Below the pieces are notes generated by a model that was not told where the DNA came from, searched no databases, and saw nothing but the letters and a program-made list of their open reading frames with translations. This document shows, piece after piece, positions 41,932 to 51,268 of a stretch of DNA of 64,000 nt. How positions within the stretch are numbered: the stretch's first letter is position 1; each line of letters begins with the position of its first letter. The DNA comes from Rhizobium mesosinicum (lineage in GTDB: Bacteria > Pseudomonadota > Alphaproteobacteria > Rhizobiales > Rhizobiaceae), in NCBI RefSeq assembly GCF_019511345.1, contig NZ_JAEUAK010000001.1, forward strand, positions 620,001 to 684,000, in the 5' to 3' direction. The translations under genes were made by a program, and so were the position numbers.

Positions 41932-42780
41932 GTGAAGACCTTCAAATTTTCCCTTGCGATAGCAGTGACGGCCGTGTCGCTGTCCTTCGCCTCAACGCCG
42001 ACACGCGCTGCCCCGGACCTTGAACTCTGGCGCCTCGATTGCGGTGACATCGTCGTCAAGGATCTATCGATGTTTTCGGATACCTTCGCTTCTGCCGGCA
42101 AGAAAGGGGTGCTGACCGATAGTTGCTACGTGATCCGCCACGGCAGTGATTACCTGCTGTGGGACACCGGGCTTCCAGCCGACCTCATCGGCAAGGCACC
42201 GGCTGAGGATCAGCCGATCGGCGCTTCGCTCAAGACCGACATCCCGACGCAGTTAAAACAGATCGGCATCAAACCGGAGCAAATCGCAACCATCGGCATC
42301 AGCCACAACCATTTCGACCATGTCGGGCAGGCTGCGACCTTTTCGAAAGCCACGCTCATGATCGGCGCCGCCGATTGGCAGGCTTTTCACGACAATCCCC
42401 CACCCTTTGCGGTCGTACCGGATCTCGTCAAACCCTGGCTCGCCGGCAAGGCGAAAGTCGACCTCGTGACCGGCGACCGTGACGTCTTCGGCGATGGTTC
42501 AGTGATGATGCTGTCGATGCCTGGTCATACCAAAGGGGAAGCCGCGCTCCTGGTAAAGCTTGCAAAGACGGGGCCGGTCCTGCTTTCCGGCGATGTCGTG
42601 CATTTCGAGGATAATCTGGTTGCTCATGGCGTGCCGGGTTTCAATGAAAACCGCGCCGACACGCTCGCATCGATGGAACGCCTCGAGGCGATTACCGCCG
42701 GATTGCACGCAACGCTCGTCATCCAACACGATCCCACCCATGTTTCACGGCTGCCCGCTTTCCCCGAAAGCGCAAGATAA
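41932..42780 (+). CDS. secreted metallo-beta-lactamase-fold hydrolase (lactonase-like)
   Basis: 282-residue exported hydrolase. A GTG start at 41932 is chosen: AAGGAG lies 6-7 nt upstream and it begins a good Sec signal peptide (KTFKFSLAIAVTAVSLSFAS, cleavage near TRAAPDL). The metal motif SHNHFDHVGQ (HxHxDH), then MPGHTKGE, LSGDVVH and IQHDPTH supply the remaining zinc ligands. The group includes N-acyl-homoserine-lactone lactonases and other esterases; quorum quenching is possible but unproven. Confidence 0.87.
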   Translation: MKTFKFSLAIAVTAVSLSFASTPTRAAPDLELWRLDCGDIVVKDLSMFSDTFASAGKKGVLTDSCYVIRHGSDYLLWDTGLPADLIGKAPAEDQPIGASLKTDIPTQLKQIGIKPEQIATIGISHNHFDHVGQAATFSKATLMIGAADWQAFHDNPPPFAVVPDLVKPWLAGKAKVDLVTGDRDVFGDGSVMMLSMPGHTKGEAALLVKLAKTGPVLLSGDVVHFEDNLVAHGVPGFNENRADTLASMERLEAITAGLHATLVIQHDPTHVSRLPAFPESAR

Positions 42781-43129
42781 GCGACACGGTGCCATTGGCA
42801 TATGCTCGCAATTGCCATCGGCGCCGACCGCCGGTGGCAGCAATCCGGTCGAGCTCCGCGAGCGGGTCGATCATCTTGCGAGGGGTGCAATTCCTTAGCG
42901 CCGCTCGATCTCAGCACCCCGGGCTGAAAATCGGTACCGCGCGACAGGTATCTCGCCACGGTATCGTCCGAAGCGGCGCCTCACCAACGACATTCCAAGA
43001 TGAGATGCCGCTACAAAGTTTCAACTCTGCCCTCCCCTCGGCGCGCGCCAGGCGTCGAGCGGACAAGGAGTGTCGCGGTGCATGCGTGACCTCTGCCATC
43101 CGCTCGCAAAACCGCACAAATATCGCGTC
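42781..43129. other. intergenic region without a recognisable gene
   Basis: About 350 bp between the lactonase-like gene and the palindrome at 43130. No frame with a ribosome site or recognisable product. Confidence 0.5.
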
Positions 43130-43150
43130 TGATGAAAATCAATTTCATCA
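43130..43150. promoter_or_regulatory. perfect palindrome, candidate RpiR operator
   Basis: TGATGAAA-N5-TTTCATCA, 8-bp perfect arms, about 90 bp upstream of the MocA-type gene. A looser relative, GATTTAAATTCTTTTCAT, lies at 51767-51784 between the divergent operons beside the RpiR gene. Confidence 0.5.
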
Positions 43151-43205
43151 ACGCGCATCCAGCCGCGTTTTCAGTTGACGCCCTCTGATTTTTGTCCCAA
43201 CTTGA

Positions 43206-43220
43206 AGAAAATAAATTACG
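43206..43220. promoter_or_regulatory. shared AGAAAATAA element upstream of the MocA-type gene
   Basis: AGAAAATAAATTACG, preceded by CCCAACTTGA. A matching AACTT...AGAAAATAATTTGC stands upstream of the RidA gene (51842-51855). Possibly a second co-regulatory site. Confidence 0.35.
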
Positions 43221-43240
43221 AAACCGGGAACATCGTTGGC

Positions 43241-44398
43241 ATGAAAGTGGGAATGATAGGGCTGGGATTCCGGCTTGGCTATCTTGGCTATGTCTTCAAG
43301 GCGATCGACAGCAGCTTCGAAATCGTCGGTTACGTCGATCCGGATCCTGCCGGACTTCCCGGACTGACGGAAAAGGGCGTCTCTGTCGGCAAGGCCTATG
43401 GATCGCCGCAGGAGCTTTTGGGCTCCGAGAAGCTCGATCTCCTGATGATCGGCTCGCCCAACCACATGCATCTCGATCATATCCGCCTCGGTCTCGAGGC
43501 TGGCCTCAAGGTCTTCTGTGAAAAGCCGATCGTGACGACGATTGCCGAAAGCATCGAACTTGCCCATCTGATGGCGAAGTTCGGCCATGAGCGGCTGATG
43601 GTCGGTCTCGTGCTGCGCTACTCGCCCCTTTATAAGGACCTGCGCGCCATCCAGGCCGAGGGCAAGCTCGGCCACATCGTCTCCATCGAAGCTTCCGAGC
43701 ATATAGAGCCCTATCACGGCGCTTTCTTCATGCGCGACTGGCGCCGTTATGAGCGTTATTCCGGCAGCTTCATGCTGGAAAAATGCTGCCACGACCTCGA
43801 CCTTTATAATGGTGTCGTCGGCGCACGCCCTGAACGGGTCGCAAGCTTCGGCGGCCGCAAGAGCTTCATTCCCGCAAACGACCCGGCGCGCGAAGGCATA
43901 AACGATCTGGAACTCTTCCACCGCAAACCGAGCGGCTGGATGGGGTCCGACAAGGTGTTCGACAGCGACGCCGACATCATCGACTACCAGGTCGCGATCG
44001 TCGAATACGCCAATGGCGTCGGCATGAATTTCCACACCAATCTCAACGTTCCCGACCAGTTCCGCCGTTTCGCCATCATGGGCTCACGCGGCATGGCTGA
44101 AGGCGACTTCGTCCGCAGTTATCTCAATGTCCACGAGCAGCTGACCGGCAACAAGATAGTCGAAAAGAAATATGCCGCGACCGAGCTGTCGCAGCACTAC
44201 GGCGCCGACGAGCAGATGGCAGCCGATATTCTCCAAAGCGTTCGAACCGGTCTGGAACTCCCGGTCTCGACCTTGAACGCATTGGAGGCCGGAATTCTCG
44301 CGCTCGCCATGGACGAGGCGAGGATGAAAAAGACGGTCGTCGATCTGCGTCCCATCTGGGACCGCTTCGATGAGGCGCTCCACACAAGGGCGGCTTGA
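43241..44398 (+). CDS. Gfo/Idh/MocA-family NAD(P)-dependent oxidoreductase
   Basis: 385-residue sugar or inositol-type dehydrogenase. Start MKVGMIGLGFRLG (Rossmann Gly loop GLGFRLG); the in-frame GTG/ATG upstream lacks a better site. Then the NAD-binding half with GYVDPDPAG and the hallmark LKVFCEKPIVTT (catalytic Lys of EKP). In the second domain, EKCCHDLDLYNG carries the conserved HDLD. First gene of an operon with a CUT1 transporter, so it probably acts on the imported sugar or its derivative. Confidence 0.9.
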   Translation: MKVGMIGLGFRLGYLGYVFKAIDSSFEIVGYVDPDPAGLPGLTEKGVSVGKAYGSPQELLGSEKLDLLMIGSPNHMHLDHIRLGLEAGLKVFCEKPIVTTIAESIELAHLMAKFGHERLMVGLVLRYSPLYKDLRAIQAEGKLGHIVSIEASEHIEPYHGAFFMRDWRRYERYSGSFMLEKCCHDLDLYNGVVGARPERVASFGGRKSFIPANDPAREGINDLELFHRKPSGWMGSDKVFDSDADIIDYQVAIVEYANGVGMNFHTNLNVPDQFRRFAIMGSRGMAEGDFVRSYLNVHEQLTGNKIVEKKYAATELSQHYGADEQMAADILQSVRTGLELPVSTLNALEAGILALAMDEARMKKTVVDLRPIWDRFDEALHTRAA

Positions 44399-44410
44399 GG
44401 AGGCGAGAAG

Positions 44411-45295
44411 ATGGGTGTTCAACGCAGCACGGTCATCTTCGCCTGGCTCCTTCTTTTTCCAGCTGTCCTCTACGTCACGGTGATTGTCGCCTATCCGCTC
44501 CTCGACACCTTCATCCTGTCGTTTACCGACGCGTCGCTGAAGAAGACCACCAACTGGGTGGGCTGGGTCAACTACGGCAAGATCTTCAATTCGACCTTCG
44601 CCGAGGTCATCATCCGGACCTTCATCTGGACGTTTTTCTCGGTCTCGATCAAGATGATCATCGGCGTCTTCGGTGCCACGATGCTGAACTCCGCCGTGCC
44701 CGGCCGCGCGCTCTTTCGCGTGCTGACCATGCCGCCGTGGATCGTGCCGATGGCAATCGGCATCTTCATGTGGGGTTGGATGTATAACGGCCAGTTCGGG
44801 ATGATTTCCGGCATGCTTCAGCGCTTCGGCCTCGCCTCCGGCCCTGTCGCCTTCCTGGCTGAAGGATCGACTGCCTTCTGGGCAACGATCATCACCGATG
44901 TATGGATCGGCGTTCCGATGGTGACGCTCTATATGCTGGCCGCCATGCAGGCGATCCCACAGGATCTCTATGAGGCCGCCTGGACGGATGGCGCCGGGCG
45001 CTTCTATCGATTCCGCCGCATCACTCTGCCGCTGATCGTGCCCTCGATGATCACCATGTCGATGCTGTCGCTAATCGCCACCTTCAACTCCTTCGACATT
45101 ATCTGGATCCTGACGCGGGGCGGCCCGAGCGGCGAGACCACGACGATGATCATCGATACCTATCGCACCGCGATCGGGTCGAACAAATATGGCGAGGGTG
45201 CTGCACGCGCCGTGCTGATCTGCATCTTCCTGTCGATCTTCTGCGTCTGCTACTTCCGCATTACCAGCCGCCTTGCCTCCGGAGACAAGCGATGA
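44411..45295 (+). CDS. carbohydrate ABC transporter permease, MalF/UgpA type
   Basis: 294-residue inner-membrane permease with six helices. GAGGAGG upstream of the ATG. EAA loop: PQDLYEAAWTDGAGRFYRFRRITLPLIVPS. The WILTRGGPSGETTTMI segment is typical for this subunit. Stop overlaps the next start by 4 bp. Confidence 0.92.
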   Translation: MGVQRSTVIFAWLLLFPAVLYVTVIVAYPLLDTFILSFTDASLKKTTNWVGWVNYGKIFNSTFAEVIIRTFIWTFFSVSIKMIIGVFGATMLNSAVPGRALFRVLTMPPWIVPMAIGIFMWGWMYNGQFGMISGMLQRFGLASGPVAFLAEGSTAFWATIITDVWIGVPMVTLYMLAAMQAIPQDLYEAAWTDGAGRFYRFRRITLPLIVPSMITMSMLSLIATFNSFDIIWILTRGGPSGETTTMIIDTYRTAIGSNKYGEGAARAVLICIFLSIFCVCYFRITSRLASGDKR

Positions 45296-46152
45296 AAACA
45301 CCCCATCTGCTGATCAATCGGTATAAATGGTATGAAGTCGTCGGCATCTACGCCGGTATCATGGTGTTCCTCACCTTCGTTCTCGCCCCCTTCGTCGAGG
45401 GTTTTCTCGTCTCACTGAAACCGCTCAGCCAGCTGTTTTCCTCCCCCTACAGGTTCATTCCCGAAAACGGCTCGTTCGAGGCCTATCGGACGATGTGGGT
45501 CAGCGTACCGGGCTTTGGGCGCTATATCTTCAATTCCTTCTTCATCTCCACCGTCGTCACCATCGCCGTGCTGATCCTTGTCGTTCCGGCCTCCTACGCC
45601 TTCGCACGCTTCGAGTTCAAAGGCGCCGGATTGCTGCTCGGGGCGTTCCTGGCCGTCAACATGTTTTCGGGCGCTGTATTGCTCATTCCGCTCTTCCGGC
45701 TGATGCGCTCCTTCGGGCTGCTGAATACCTATTTCGCGATCATGGTCCCGGGCATCGCCTTCCTGATCCCTTCAGCGATCTGGCTCCTGCGCACCTATAT
45801 GATGCGCATTCCGAGGGAATTGGATGAAGCGGCATTCGTCGACGGCGCCAGCCATTTCTATACGCTGCGGCGCGTCATCCTGCCGATCGCCATGCCCGGC
45901 ATTACAGTGGTGGCGATTACTACCTTCATCGGATCCTACGCCCAGCAATTCATCTATGCCCTGACCTTCAATTCCAAGACCGAATTCGCGCCGCTGCCAG
46001 TCGGGCTCTTCGCCTATTTCGGCCGTCAGGAAGTCGTTTGGAATGAGCTTATGGCGGCAAGTTTCGTTGGCATCGCGCCGGCGATCATCGTGATTTTCTT
46101 CCTTCAACGGTATCTCGTCAGCGGTCTGACCGCCGGCGCGGTGAAACAGTAA
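45292..46152 (+). CDS. carbohydrate ABC transporter permease, MalG/UgpE type
   Basis: 286-residue partner permease. EAA loop PRELDEAAFVDGASHFYTLRRVILPIAMPG, C-terminal VSGLTAGAVKQ tail typical of MalG. Translationally coupled to the preceding permease. Confidence 0.92.
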   Translation: MKTPHLLINRYKWYEVVGIYAGIMVFLTFVLAPFVEGFLVSLKPLSQLFSSPYRFIPENGSFEAYRTMWVSVPGFGRYIFNSFFISTVVTIAVLILVVPASYAFARFEFKGAGLLLGAFLAVNMFSGAVLLIPLFRLMRSFGLLNTYFAIMVPGIAFLIPSAIWLLRTYMMRIPRELDEAAFVDGASHFYTLRRVILPIAMPGITVVAITTFIGSYAQQFIYALTFNSKTEFAPLPVGLFAYFGRQEVVWNELMAASFVGIAPAIIVIFFLQRYLVSGLTAGAVKQ

Positions 46153-46191
46153 GACAAAACCAGAACCACCAGAGAAAACGGGAGCTAAAAA

Positions 46192-47421
46192 GTGACAATC
46201 CAATTCAAGACCGGGCTGATCGCCCTCGCCCTGCTCGGCTCCACCGCGCTTGGTACCATGAATGCACACGCTGCTGACCAGGAAATCAGCTGGATCTATT
46301 GCGGCGACAAGATCGACCCCATCCATGAGAAGTACATCAAGGAATGGGAAGGCAAGAATGCCGGCTGGAAGGTCAAGCCGGAAGTTGTCGGCTGGGAACA
46401 GTGCCAGGACAAGGCGACGACGCTTGCTGCAGCAGGCACGCCGGTCGGCATGGCCTATGTTGGCTCGCGTACGCTGAAGGAATTCGCCCAAAACGATTTG
46501 ATCGTTCCGGTGCCGATGACCGACGAAGAGAAGAAAAGCTATTATCCCAACATCGTCGATACCGTCACCTTTAACGATACGCAGTGGGGCGTGCCGGTCG
46601 CATTCTCGACCAAGGCCCTCTACTGGAACAAGGATCTCTTCAAGCAGGCTGGTCTCGACCCGGAAACGCCGCCGAAGACCTGGGCCGAAGAAATCGCCGA
46701 CGCCAAGGCCATCAAGGAAAAGACCGGTATCGCAGGCTACGGTCTTCCGGCCAAGACCTTCGACAACACCATGCATCAGTTCATGCATTGGGTTTACACC
46801 AATAACGGCAAGGTCATCGATGGCGACAAGATCGTCATGGACAGCCCGGAAGTGCTGGCTGCCCTGCAGGCCTACAAGGACATCATCCCCTACTCCGTCG
46901 AAGGGGCAACCGCCTACGAACAAAATGAAATCCGCGCGATCTTCCTCGACGGCAAGGTCGGCATGATACAGGCAGGTTCGGGCGCGGCTGCCCGCCTGAA
47001 GGACACCAAGATCAACTGGGGCGTCGCAGCCCTTCCGCTCGGCCCTTCGGCTAAGGGTAAAGGCACGCTGCTGATCACCGACAGCCTCGTGGTATTCAAG
47101 GGCACGGGCGTCGAAGAAAAGGCGGCAGAATTCGCCAAGTACATCACGTCGCCGGGTCCGCAGGGTGAATACGAGCTTCAGGGCGGTGCGGGCCTCACCC
47201 CGCTGCGTCCGTCCCCCAAGGTCGACGAATTCGTCAAGGCCGACCCGTCGTGGAAGCCGTTCATCGATGGCATCGCCTTCGGTGGTCCCGAGCCGCTTTT
47301 CACCGACTACAAGGGCTTTCAGAATTCGATGATCGAGATGGTCCAGTCCGTCGTCACCGGCAAGGCCGAGCCTGAAGCCGCTCTGAAGAAGGCTGCAGGC
47401 GAGATCGAAGCCTTCAAGTAG
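46192..47421 (+). CDS. ABC transporter solute-binding protein, family 1 (CUT1)
   Basis: 409-residue periplasmic sugar-binding protein. GTG start with GGAG 8 nt upstream. Sec signal peptide FKTGLIALALLGSTALG, cleavage after NAHA. Mature landmarks: GKNAGWKVKPEVVGWEQCQDK, GVPVAFSTKALYWNKDLFKQAG and GKVGMIQAGSGAAARL. Ligand unknown; the cluster points to an amino sugar or a conjugated sugar. The stem-loop at 47431-47461 follows its stop. Confidence 0.92.
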   Translation: MTIQFKTGLIALALLGSTALGTMNAHAADQEISWIYCGDKIDPIHEKYIKEWEGKNAGWKVKPEVVGWEQCQDKATTLAAAGTPVGMAYVGSRTLKEFAQNDLIVPVPMTDEEKKSYYPNIVDTVTFNDTQWGVPVAFSTKALYWNKDLFKQAGLDPETPPKTWAEEIADAKAIKEKTGIAGYGLPAKTFDNTMHQFMHWVYTNNGKVIDGDKIVMDSPEVLAALQAYKDIIPYSVEGATAYEQNEIRAIFLDGKVGMIQAGSGAAARLKDTKINWGVAALPLGPSAKGKGTLLITDSLVVFKGTGVEEKAAEFAKYITSPGPQGEYELQGGAGLTPLRPSPKVDEFVKADPSWKPFIDGIAFGGPEPLFTDYKGFQNSMIEMVQSVVTGKAEPEAALKKAAGEIEAFK

Positions 47422-47430
47422 GCCGATATC

Positions 47431-47461
47431 GAGGATCGCAGGTCGACGATCTGCGATCCTC
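47431..47461 (+). promoter_or_regulatory. intercistronic stem-loop after the binding-protein gene
   Basis: Perfect 11-bp arms (GAGGATCGCAG / CTGCGATCCTC) with a 9-nt loop, ten bases past the binding-protein stop and before the ATPase. No U-tract. Confidence 0.7.
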
Positions 47462-47506
47462 ACCGACCAATTCATGCGCGTTCAGGCCGGGACCGGAGAC
47501 AGATTT

Positions 47507-48640
47507 TTGGGACAGCTTCAGCTCAACAAGGTTCAAAAATTCTACGGCGACTACGAAGTTCTCAAAGGCGTCGAGCTCGACGTCAGGAACGGCGAGTTTG
47601 TCGTCTTCGTCGGGCCTTCGGGATGCGGCAAGTCGACCCTCCTGCGCATGATCGCAGGTCTCGATGCGACGAGCAAAGGCGATATCGTCATCGACGGTGT
47701 CAGGGTCAACGACCTGCCGCCCGTCAAGCGCGGCATCGCCATGGTCTTTCAGTCCTACGCGCTCTATCCGCACATGACAGTTTTCGAAAACATCGCCTTT
47801 CCGCTGCGCGTCGAAAAGATGGAGGAGGAAAAGCTCAAGGCCAAGGTCGAGAATGCCGCACGCATCCTGCATCTCGACACACGGCTGCAGCAGAAGCCCG
47901 GCATGCTCTCCGGCGGGCAGCGCCAGCGCGTCGCAATCGGCCGCGCCATCGTCCGCGAGCCGAAGATCTTCCTGTTTGACGAGCCGCTGTCCAACCTCGA
48001 TGCCGCCCTTCGCGCCGACATGCGCATCGAACTTGCCAAATTGCACCGGCAGCTGAAGGCGACGATGATCTATGTGACGCACGACCAGGTGGAAGCCATG
48101 ACGATGGCCGACCGCATCGTCGTCTTGGACGCCGGCAATATTTCCCAGACCGGCGCTCCGCTTGAGCTCTACCACAAGCCCGCCAACCAGTTCGTCGCCG
48201 GCTTTATCGGCAATCCGAAAATGAATTTCCTGCCGGTGACCTGCACATCCGCAAGTGAGGCGGGGGCTACCATCGACTATCGCGGCCAGACGGCAACGCT
48301 GCCGGTGAAGCCCCGCGACGGCATGGTCGGCAAGATAATGACGCTCGGTATCCGGCCGGAGCATATTCAGCTCGCCGCTGGCGACATTTCGCTGACGGTT
48401 ACGCCGAGCGTCATCGAACGGCTTGGCGCAAACACCGTCGCCTATGCGGCACTCGGCGGCGAAATGGAGAATTTCTGCGCCATGCTTCCCGGCAGTGTCG
48501 GCATCCGCGCCGATGCGGCTGTCGCCGTCGGTATCAACGCTGCTGATTGCCATCTCTTCGATGAGGAGGGGGTCGCCTTCGAACGTCGGGTCGAGCTCAC
48601 CGATATCGACATGAACCTCTTGGCTTCGGCAACGGCCTGA
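47507..48640 (+). CDS. sugar ABC transporter ATPase, MalK/UgpC type
   Basis: 377-residue ATPase. TTG start at 47507 preferred (GGAGACAG 8 nt upstream; product then begins GQLQLNKVQKFYGDY like its family); the ATG at 47474 has no ribosome site. Walker [10 protein letters not shown], signature [15 protein letters not shown], Walker [16 protein letters not shown], switch [13 protein letters not shown], then a TOBE domain. Last gene of the plus-strand transporter operon, converging with the PLP enzyme. Confidence 0.92.
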   Translation: MGQLQLNKVQKFYGDYEVLKGVELDVRNGEFVVFVGPSGCGKSTLLRMIAGLDATSKGDIVIDGVRVNDLPPVKRGIAMVFQSYALYPHMTVFENIAFPLRVEKMEEEKLKAKVENAARILHLDTRLQQKPGMLSGGQRQRVAIGRAIVREPKIFLFDEPLSNLDAALRADMRIELAKLHRQLKATMIYVTHDQVEAMTMADRIVVLDAGNISQTGAPLELYHKPANQFVAGFIGNPKMNFLPVTCTSASEAGATIDYRGQTATLPVKPRDGMVGKIMTLGIRPEHIQLAAGDISLTVTPSVIERLGANTVAYAALGGEMENFCAMLPGSVGIRADAAVAVGINAADCHLFDEEGVAFERRVELTDIDMNLLASATA

Positions 48641-48661
48641 AGAGACATCAACGAGGCGATA

Positions 48662-49762
48662 TTACCAGACGAGCCCGCGGGCGGCGACGTCCTCGACGCG
48701 CGTGACGATGCCGTTGCGATGGAAGACCATCGTGTCGAACAGGTTCGAAACCACGCAGGTGTGGTTCGGAATGATGAAGAGTTTTTCGCCGATCTGCGGC
48801 CGTTGACCGCTACAGGCCGAAAGGTCAATGACGCCGTGCTCTTCCGAGAGGCTCGTTATCTTCGCCTCCGGATATCCGACGACGAGGCCGAAATCGGCAA
48901 AGCCTTGAAGATCGGAAGTCAGCGCCTTCGAGCCTGCGTCGATGACTGCGCGGTCGGAATTCGGCCGCGATACGACGGTCGCCACAACATGCATTGCGCA
49001 ATCGGCCTGCGTGCAATGCCCCATCCGGACCATCTGTCGGTCATTGTAGATATAGGTGCCGGCGCGATGCTCCGTCGCCGATTTGACCAGATGCGCCTGA
49101 AAAAGACTGGGGGTGCCACCATTGCTGACGATCGGGCAGGCGATCCCCTCGGCCGTCAATTGTTTCAGTGTTGCCTGAATGAAAGCTTCGACGGCATCGG
49201 CTGATTGCGGCTTCGGATAGGTGAGAATACCGCCGAATGTCAGCCCGTCAGCGGCAGCGACGCGCTTGCCGAGCGAAGCCGCCTGCTCTGGCGTCTGGAC
49301 GCCGCAGCGTGCGCCGCCGGTGTCGCATTCAACGAGGACGGTCAGCGGTTTGCGGCCGGAAAAATGTGCCGACAGGCCGTTCACCGTCACGTCGCTGTCG
49401 GCGACGACCTTGAGACCGGAAATGCGATCGTTTAGGGCGCCGAGCCGTTCGAGCTTCGCGGCACCGATGATATTGAAGGTGATCAGGATATCTTCGAAAC
49501 CGGCTTCGGCAAAGACCTCGGCTTCCGTCACTTTCTGACAGTTAATGCCCTTGGCGCCGGCCGCAACCTGGGCCGCGGCAAGTGCGGGTATCTTATGGGT
49601 CTTGATATGCGGGCGGAAATTGAGCCCGTGCTCGTCCATGTAGGACTGGACCCGTAAAATATTGGCGGCCAGCCTGTCCTCGTCGATGATCGGTCGCGGC
49701 GTGGAAAGATCTGCGACCCTGTCTCCGGCCTTGGCGACGACGGCAACCCGGTTGTCATGCAT
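48662..49762 (-). CDS. D-threonine aldolase/D-serine dehydratase-like PLP enzyme
   Basis: 366-residue fold-type III (alanine-racemase-like barrel) PLP enzyme. Start MHDNRVAVVAKAG: the ATG follows the upstream gene's TGA by one base. PLP-binding Lys in FRPHIKTHKIP (residues ~55-65), the STPRPIIDEDRL entry segment, VECDTGGARCGVQT, and the C-terminal metal/His-Cys region IIPNHTCVVSNLF typical of DSD1/D-threonine aldolases. It would cleave or deaminate a D-beta-hydroxy amino acid. Directly linked to the M81 hydrolase gene. Confidence 0.85.
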   Translation of the reverse strand: MHDNRVAVVAKAGDRVADLSTPRPIIDEDRLAANILRVQSYMDEHGLNFRPHIKTHKIPALAAAQVAAGAKGINCQKVTEAEVFAEAGFEDILITFNIIGAAKLERLGALNDRISGLKVVADSDVTVNGLSAHFSGRKPLTVLVECDTGGARCGVQTPEQAASLGKRVAAADGLTFGGILTYPKPQSADAVEAFIQATLKQLTAEGIACPIVSNGGTPSLFQAHLVKSATEHRAGTYIYNDRQMVRMGHCTQADCAMHVVATVVSRPNSDRAVIDAGSKALTSDLQGFADFGLVVGYPEAKITSLSEEHGVIDLSACSGQRPQIGEKLFIIPNHTCVVSNLFDTMVFHRNGIVTRVEDVAARGLVW

Positions 49763-49763
49763 C

Positions 49764-51239
49764 TCAGGCAGCTCCGCGTTCGGTTCCATGGGGATCGGCC
49801 ACGATTGGCCAGATGGTCTTCGGCGCACGGCGATAGCGGGTGGTCGCCGGGTTGTTGGGATAGGGGGTTCCTGCCGAACAGTACAGGATTTCGGCGGCGA
49901 TTTTCGAGAAGGATGCGAAGAAATGGTTGGTCGATTTGATCACCAGGATCTTCTGCTTGGTCGGATCGATGCCCATCACTGAAAACAGGCTCGGATCGAA
50001 GCTCTGCGCCCGCGTCGAATTGAGAATGATGTTTATGCCGTTCAAAACGATATGAGCCGCATCACCGAAAGGGGCGAGGCTCTCGCCGAACTGCATCTCG
50101 GCATTCTTCACCAGTTTTACAACCCTCACCGTCCCGTCGACGGGATTACCGGTTCCCGGTGCCGATTTTGCGCCGAAGCGCAGCGGAATTTCGGCGCCTT
50201 GGCCTGCAGCAAAACAGATCTGAACGGCGATCGGATCCCAGATCGTGCCGACAGCAGCACTCTCCACACCCCGAGCCAGAAGCTCTTCGAGGACGACGGT
50301 GGCATCGCCGGCGGTTCCGCCACCCGGATTGTCCCAGACATCGGCAATGACGACCGGCCAGCTTTTGGCGGCCATCGCCCGCGATACAGCTTCCTTCTCA
50401 TCGATCTGCGGCATCATGAAGGTGCCGCGCTTGGAAAACAGCTCCATGCCGAGTTCGCGCGCCAGCGCTGCACCCTTTTGCGGATTATCGTCGGTGACGA
50501 CAAGCAGCTTGGTGCCCATCTCGGGCACATCGCCGACCATGAAGCCGTGGATCACGGAGATCGACAGAATTTCAGGGTCTTGCCTCTCGATCCGCATGAT
50601 CTTGTCGACGAAGGAGCGCATTGGATCGCGTGAGGTGGGGAAAACATCGATCATGCGGCAGTCGAACACCGAATTGACCGGGTTGACCCTGCCCTCAAGC
50701 GCGTCGACGGCAATGCGCCAGAGATCCTCGGCGCGATCGACGAAATCCGTATGCGGAAATTCCTTGAAATAGACGGCGAAATTCAGCGCTTCGAGGCGCT
50801 TCCTAGTCAGATGGCTATGCGGATCGAGTTCGGCGCAGATCAAGACGTCCGGCCCGACGATATCGCGCATGCGGGTCAGGAGGTCGCCTTCCGTGTCCTC
50901 ATATCCCGCTGCCACCATTGCCCCATGCAGGCCCATCACCACGGCATCGACAGGCATTGCCGCGCGAAGCTGGTCGAGGATTTCGTCTCGCAGGCCTTCA
51001 TAGGCTTGGCGGTTGACGAGGCCGGCGGGGTCGGCCCAGGCTGCCGTGCCCTCGATCAACTCCCAGCCTTTTTCAGCGGTGACGCGGCGGCCGACGGTGA
51101 TTGGCGCAGTGCAGAGGGTGGGCGTTTCCGGATGCTGGCCGGGCGGCGCATAGAGAGACGCTTCAAAAGCGCGGCGATCCACGCAGATCGGGGAAAACGT
51201 ATTGGTTTCGGTCGCCAGTGCCGCCGTGAAAATGCGCAA
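49764..51239 (-). CDS. M81-family (MlrC-like) metallohydrolase
   Basis: 491-residue enzyme of the microcystinase C family. A TTG start at 51239 gives the canonical LRIFTAALATETNTFSP opening and normal length; the open frame further upstream overlaps the NTF2-like gene and is rejected. Landmarks: VVMGLHGAMVAAGYEDTEGDLL, ICAELDPHSHLT (Asp-x-His metal-type motif), YKEFPHTDF-like segment, VIADVWDNPGGGTAGDAT. MlrC hydrolyses peptide products containing unusual amino acids; family members in rhizobia have unknown substrates. Followed at once by the PLP enzyme gene. Confidence 0.85.
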   Translation of the reverse strand: MRIFTAALATETNTFSPICVDRRAFEASLYAPPGQHPETPTLCTAPITVGRRVTAEKGWELIEGTAAWADPAGLVNRQAYEGLRDEILDQLRAAMPVDAVVMGLHGAMVAAGYEDTEGDLLTRMRDIVGPDVLICAELDPHSHLTRKRLEALNFAVYFKEFPHTDFVDRAEDLWRIAVDALEGRVNPVNSVFDCRMIDVFPTSRDPMRSFVDKIMRIERQDPEILSISVIHGFMVGDVPEMGTKLLVVTDDNPQKGAALARELGMELFSKRGTFMMPQIDEKEAVSRAMAAKSWPVVIADVWDNPGGGTAGDATVVLEELLARGVESAAVGTIWDPIAVQICFAAGQGAEIPLRFGAKSAPGTGNPVDGTVRVVKLVKNAEMQFGESLAPFGDAAHIVLNGINIILNSTRAQSFDPSLFSVMGIDPTKQKILVIKSTNHFFASFSKIAAEILYCSAGTPYPNNPATTRYRRAPKTIWPIVADPHGTERGAA

Positions 51240-51268
51240 GTGGGTCAGCCTTGTTTTGCGCCGCCGCC

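Noticed and set aside
45772..47475. 567-codon minus-strand frame opposite the binding-protein gene
   Set aside because: The plus strand carries an unambiguous signal peptide and family-1 binding protein; the minus frame has no domain.
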